The notes under the pieces: generated by a model
The model's input: only the letters and a program-made list of their open reading frames with translations
Told to the model about the DNA's origin: nothing
Database searches by the model: none
Shown: one piece after another, positions 6,119 through 8,993 of the stretch
Layout: every line of letters begins with the position of its first letter
How positions within the stretch are numbered: the first letter of the stretch is position 1
Position numbers and translations under genes: made by a program
From: Actinomycetota bacterium
GTDB taxonomy: Bacteria; Actinomycetota; Thermoleophilia; Gaiellales; Gaiellaceae
Direction of reading: 5' to 3'
Length of the DNA: 8,993 bases
NCBI GenBank assembly: GCA_019236545.1
Contig: JAFAIV010000119.1
Span: forward strand, 1-8,993

Positions 6119-6610
6119 ATGGACGCGTTCCTCGCCATCGCGTCGAAGCGCGAGGTGCGCGAGTACGCGGCGACGGCGATCCCGGACGAGGTCGAGCGGC
6201 GGATCCTCGACGCGGGCAGGCTCTCCGGCTCGTCGCGGAACACGCAGCGCTGGGAGTTCGCCGTCGTCTCCGGCGGCGCCCAGGAGCGCCTGGCCGAGAC
6301 GGTCTACGCGCCCGCGAACGTCCGGGACGCGGCCCTCGTCGTCGCGATCGTCGGCGAGGCGGGCAGCTTCGACGTCGGCCGCTGCGCCCAGAACATGATG
6401 CTCGCGGCCTGGAACGAGGGCGTCGGCTCGTGCCCGAACGGGATCCGCGACGCCGAGGCGGCCGCGGCGGTCTGCGGCGGCGAGGTGAAGGTGATCCTCT
6501 CGTTCGGCTACCCGGCCCGCCCGCGCGACCCGGACTCCCGCCCTGCGCGCGAGTGGTCGGAGCGCGCGAACCGCAAGCCGCTCGACGCGCTCGTCCGGCG
6601 CGTCACCTGA
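6119..6610 (+). CDS. Short nitroreductase-family protein (FMN-dependent oxidoreductase-like)
   Basis: This 163-residue protein has the nitroreductase layout. The N-terminal SKREVREY at 9-16 corresponds to the family's RRSxRxF phosphate-binding segment, then come IPDEVERRIL at 21-30, SGSSRNTQRWEFAVV at 36-50 (equivalent to the APSxxNxQPWxF FMN contact), FDVGRCAQNMMLAAWNEGVGS at 84-104 and ILSFGYPA at 126-133. Such enzymes bind FMN and transfer electrons from NAD(P)H to quinones, flavins or nitro compounds. It is shorter than the usual 180-220 residues, the missing part lying between the N-terminal helices and the central GRCAQNMMLAA helix; whether it still forms the usual dimer with FMN is uncertain. 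It starts nine bases after the ftsZ stop and is probably in the same operon, although no functional link to division is known. Its stop overlaps the convergent membrane-protein gene by eight bases. Confidence 0.8.
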   Translation: MDAFLAIASKREVREYAATAIPDEVERRILDAGRLSGSSRNTQRWEFAVVSGGAQERLAETVYAPANVRDAALVVAIVGEAGSFDVGRCAQNMMLAAWNEGVGSCPNGIRDAEAAAAVCGGEVKVILSFGYPARPRDPDSRPAREWSERANRKPLDALVRRVT

Positions 6611-8192
6611 GCCGGCACGCGGGCGGGTCGCCCGCCAGCGCGCCGAGCAGCCGCCCGGCGTCGATCCGGAACGCGAGCCCCACGGCTCGCGGTCGCAGCG
6701 TCGTCAGCCGCAGCATCCCGTCGCCGCCGCGGCTGAGGCAGCCGTCCGAGGCGCGCCAGTAGGGCGACCACCGCACCGCGATCCGCGTCGTCCCGCCGCC
6801 GACCCGCAGCCGCAGCCGCGACTCCCCGAACGAGAGGACGAGCGGCGAGCCGGGCCCGGTCGCGATCGAGCTCGGCCGCGGCACCGCATACACGGTCACC
6901 GGCCCGTCGCGGTAGACCTCCCGCAGGCCCGCGCGCCCGCCCGCGACGAGCCGCGCCTCCGCCCGCGCGCTGTAGTCCGGCTGCGCGCGCGTCAGCACGA
7001 CGTACGCGACGCCGAGCGAGCGCAGCCAGCGCACGTACGCGCCCGGCCCGAGCCGCGAGTAGAGGACGGCGTTCTGCGGGAAGTCGTCCTGCCGGAACCA
7101 GCCGCGCGCGATCGGCAGGTCGGCCTCTGCCAGGTAGGCGGCCGGCCAGTGCGTCACCGTGTCGACCGCCTCGACCCGATAGCCCGGCTCCAGATGCGCA
7201 CGGAGCCACGCGACGGGGCCCGTCCACGCCGCAGCCCGCGCGGTCGAGTCGGCCGACCCGTGCAGCCAGCCCGACGCGAGCGGCGTCACGTTCCACGCGA
7301 CCGCGATCGCGAGGACTCCGAGCCCCACCGGGAGCGGCCGCCAGCGCCGGAGCGAGAAGACGAGCACCGCGAGCGGGATCGCGGCGAAGCGAAGCCGCGC
7401 GACGTTCTCCCCGACCGCTGACGGCACCACGTACGCGCCCGCGACCGCGACCAGGTAGATCGCGAAGAAGAACCGGAGCACGCGCGCCTGCTCCACCCGC
7501 CACGTGAGGGCGAGGCCGAGCACGCAGAAGACGAACGCGGCCGACGCCTCGGCAAGCGAGAACGGGTAGCGGCCCCCGTCCGGGAACAGCCGCCAGAGCA
7601 CCAGCTCGACCAGCCCCGCCGCGCCGATCGCGGCGACGGGCATCCACGCCCGCCGCTCCAGCGCGACGCCGGCGACGACGATCGCCAGCAGGAGGAACGC
7701 GACCGGGCTCGCCGCGAGCGTCAGCGCGGTCAGCGCCGCGAACCGCCAGCGCCGCCGGGCCTGCAGCGCCCAGAGCGCGAGCAGCGCGAGCGCCGCGCCG
7801 AGCGCGAACGGGAACGCCGCCGAGAGGACGATCCCGGCCCAGACGACGGCGAACGTCCGGCTCGACCACCGGGACGTCGGCCCCCACTCGCGCCCGAGCA
7901 CGACCGCGAATGCGAGCGCCGCGAGCGCGATCGTCGCGACCGCGAGCAGCTTGATCCCGAGCAGCGCCGCGAGCGGGTAGTAGAGGACGCTGTAGGTCAC
8001 GAAGCTGTAGCGCCCCGCGTACCAGAAGTTGTTCCAGAGCGTGAAGCCATGCTCGAGGAAGAGCGTCCGCTGGTACGCGTGCGCGGCGAGGTCGCTCCCG
8101 GGCGGGCCGAGCCACACGAGCAGCGTCGCCACGAGCGCGGCTGCGGCGGCGGAGAGCAGCGCCTCCGCAGCGAGGGGATGGCGCCTGACCAC
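6603..8192 (-). CDS. Polytopic membrane protein with C-terminal extracytoplasmic domain (GT-C/YfhO-like, function unknown)
   Basis: The 529-residue protein has roughly ten hydrophobic segments between residues 10 and 302, then a mostly soluble domain (about 310-529). The first loop has GSDLAAHAYQ (Asp34, His38) and LWNNFWYAGRYSF, then a YSVLYYPLAALLG segment. An acidic residue in the first extracytoplasmic loop with D-x-x-AH and WY-G patterns is typical of GT-C-fold glycosyltransferases and YfhO-like proteins that use lipid-linked sugars. The soluble domain has LRSLGVAYVVL at 390-400, also reminiscent of YfhO-type proteins, and ends with a beta-rich part containing the only two late cysteines (Cys485, Cys526), which could form a disulfide outside the cell. 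I cannot name a substrate. The GTG start at 8192 is supported by a TACGAT -10 element exactly six bases upstream. The stop overlaps the nitroreductase gene end. Confidence 0.7.
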   Translation of the reverse strand: MVRRHPLAAEALLSAAAAALVATLLVWLGPPGSDLAAHAYQRTLFLEHGFTLWNNFWYAGRYSFVTYSVLYYPLAALLGIKLLAVATIALAALAFAVVLGREWGPTSRWSSRTFAVVWAGIVLSAAFPFALGAALALLALWALQARRRWRFAALTALTLAASPVAFLLLAIVVAGVALERRAWMPVAAIGAAGLVELVLWRLFPDGGRYPFSLAEASAAFVFCVLGLALTWRVEQARVLRFFFAIYLVAVAGAYVVPSAVGENVARLRFAAIPLAVLVFSLRRWRPLPVGLGVLAIAVAWNVTPLASGWLHGSADSTARAAAWTGPVAWLRAHLEPGYRVEAVDTVTHWPAAYLAEADLPIARGWFRQDDFPQNAVLYSRLGPGAYVRWLRSLGVAYVVLTRAQPDYSARAEARLVAGGRAGLREVYRDGPVTVYAVPRPSSIATGPGSPLVLSFGESRLRLRVGGGTTRIAVRWSPYWRASDGCLSRGGDGMLRLTTLRPRAVGLAFRIDAGRLLGALAGDPPACRLR

Positions 8193-8198
8193 GCCAGG

Positions 8199-8204
8199 AT
8201 CGTA
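8199..8204 (-). promoter_or_regulatory. -10 element of the membrane-protein gene (leaderless start)
   Basis: On the minus strand this reads TACGAT, followed by six bases and GTG 8192. Placing the final T at -7 puts the transcript start at base 8192, the G of the GTG, giving a fully leaderless mRNA. It shares two bases (8203-8204) with the plus-strand -10 of the divergent gene. No good -35 is seen. Confidence 0.5.
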
Positions 8205-8208
8205 CGCT
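8203..8208 (+). promoter_or_regulatory. -10 element of the gamma-glutamyltransferase-family gene
   Basis: TACGCT lies seven bases before ATG 8216, predicting a transcript start at 8215, one base before the codon. This favours ATG 8216 over the adjacent in-frame GTG 8213, which would lie upstream of the transcript start. The element overlaps the minus-strand -10 at 8199-8204. No -35 match is present at 17-18 bases. Confidence 0.45.
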
Positions 8209-8215
8209 CCGCGTG

Positions 8216-8993
8216 ATGAGAGGCGCGATCGCCGCGGGGCATCCGCTCACCGCCGCGGCGGGGGCAGCTGTCCTGCGCGCGGACGGCAACGCGGTCGACG
8301 CCTGCGTCGCAGCCGCCTTCGTCTCCTGGATCTGCGAGAGCATGCTCACCGGCCCGGGCGGCGGCGGGTTCATGCTCGTCCACGACGCGGCCGCCGGGAG
8401 GACGACGCTGCTCGACTTCTTCGTGGCGGTCCCGCGGGAGCGTTCGGCCGACGAGGAGACGCTCGCGCTGGTGGTCGACTTCGACGGCGACACGCAGCAG
8501 GTCTTCCACACGGGCCCGGCCGCGGTGGCGGTCCCGGGGACGGCGCTCGGGCTGGAGGAGGCCCACCGCCGCTTCGGCTCGCTCCCGTGGACGGAGCTCG
8601 TCGCGCCCGCGGCCCGGCTTGCGCGCGACGGCGTCGAGCTGACGGCGACGCAGGCGTACCTGCACCGGATCCTCGACCCGCTCCTTCGCCACTCGCCGGA
8701 GGGCGACGCGCTCTACGGCCCCGGCCGCGCGCTCGAGGAGGGCGAGCGGTACCTGGCGCCGGAGCTCGCCTCCACGCTCGACCGGATCGGCTCGGAGGGC
8801 GCGCGCGTCCTCTACGAGGGCGAGCTCGCGGAGCGGATCTGCGCCCACGTGCCGCTGACACCCGACGACCTCGCCACCTACGAGGTCGTCGAGCGCGAGC
8901 CGCTGGCCGCGCCGTACCGCGGCGCGGAGCTCCGGTCGAACCCGCCGCCGTCGAGCGGCGGACGCCTGATCGCGATCGGCCTCGAAGCGCTCG
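8216..8993 (+). CDS. Gamma-glutamyltransferase-family protein (partial, 3' end outside window)
   Basis: The frame is open for 259 codons to the window edge. It matches the N-terminal half of the GGT (Ntn-hydrolase) family: AAGHPLTAAAGAAVLRADGN at 6-25, AVDACVAAAF at 26-35, GPGGGGFMLVHD at 46-57, VAVPGTALGLEEAHRRFG at 104-121, LPWTELVAPAARLARDGV at 123-140, LVPLT-DDLA-type sequence near 212-220, REPLAAPYRG at 227-236, and PPPSSGG at 243-249. The autocatalytic threonine that splits the precursor lies beyond the window, so activity cannot be judged. There is no signal peptide, unlike periplasmic GGTs, so it is probably cytoplasmic. At 67-73 the sequence is DFFVAVP where true GGTs have DFRE-AP; the arginine that holds the glutamyl carboxylate is replaced by Phe69. 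It may therefore act on a different amide, or not as a GGT. Confidence 0.88.
   Translation, partial: MRGAIAAGHPLTAAAGAAVLRADGNAVDACVAAAFVSWICESMLTGPGGGGFMLVHDAAAGRTTLLDFFVAVPRERSADEETLALVVDFDGDTQQVFHTGPAAVAVPGTALGLEEAHRRFGSLPWTELVAPAARLARDGVELTATQAYLHRILDPLLRHSPEGDALYGPGRALEEGERYLAPELASTLDRIGSEGARVLYEGELAERICAHVPLTPDDLATYEVVEREPLAAPYRGAELRSNPPPSSGGRLIAIGLEAL

Noticed and set aside
6508..8511. A 667-codon minus-strand frame overlapping the membrane-protein gene
   Set aside because: The frame at 6603-8192 encodes clear membrane segments and has a matching promoter; the longer frame is charged, repetitive and crosses the opposite-strand GGT gene.
1..8993. tRNA, rRNA, CRISPR, transposase, toxin-antitoxin or phage-defence genes
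   Set aside because: No cloverleaf, direct-repeat array, terminal inverted repeats or relevant protein motifs were seen on either strand; the genes are chromosomal housekeeping or accessory types.

Overview
The window is very GC-rich (about 73-75% by eye). It looks like a compact actinobacterial chromosome segment. The FtsZ carries the actinobacterial-type GTP-binding signature (GEGGGTGTG) and a C-terminal tail close to the actinobacterial DVP-F pattern. A deep-branching soil Actinomycetota such as Thermoleophilia is my guess, not something the sequence proves. No tRNA, rRNA, CRISPR array, insertion sequence or phage gene is visible, and no gene-free stretch reaches 300 bases.

Layout: (1) 1-45, probable tail of an upstream gene. 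(2) 83-1215 (+), a small helical protein translationally coupled to a two-domain cupin. (3) 1296-2246 (+), an integral membrane protein of the lysylphosphatidylglycerol-synthase-TM/flippase-like family, which meets tail to tail with (4) 2243-3718 (-), a DHA2-type MFS exporter. (5) 3719-3837, a divergent promoter region. (6) 3838-6610 (+), an apparent operon of an orphan ParA ATPase, an unusual FtsZ and a short nitroreductase-family protein. (7) 6603-8192 (-), a polytopic membrane protein with a large C-terminal extracytoplasmic domain, convergent with the nitroreductase gene. (8) 8216-8993 (+), a gamma-glutamyltransferase-family gene cut by the window end and divergent from (7).

The most interesting part is the parA-ftsZ pair. 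The FtsZ has about 160 residues in front of its GTPase core: an arginine-rich head, a short LAELF helix and a long proline-rich linker with a 9-residue tandem repeat. The usual C-terminal linker is reduced to about 25 residues. The head resembles the N-terminal ParA-activating peptides of ParB-type partners. The gene starts inside a ParA-family gene with no parB beside it, behind a strong Shine-Dalgarno sequence. This suggests, as inference, that ParA acts directly on FtsZ to place or regulate the division ring.

A second theme is expression architecture. Genes that start transcription units tend to have a TANNNT -10 element 6-7 bases before the start codon and no Shine-Dalgarno, which points to leaderless mRNAs. 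At 8199-8208 the -10 elements of two divergent genes overlap on opposite strands. Both convergent gene pairs interlock at their stop codons, one through a shared palindromic CTAG.
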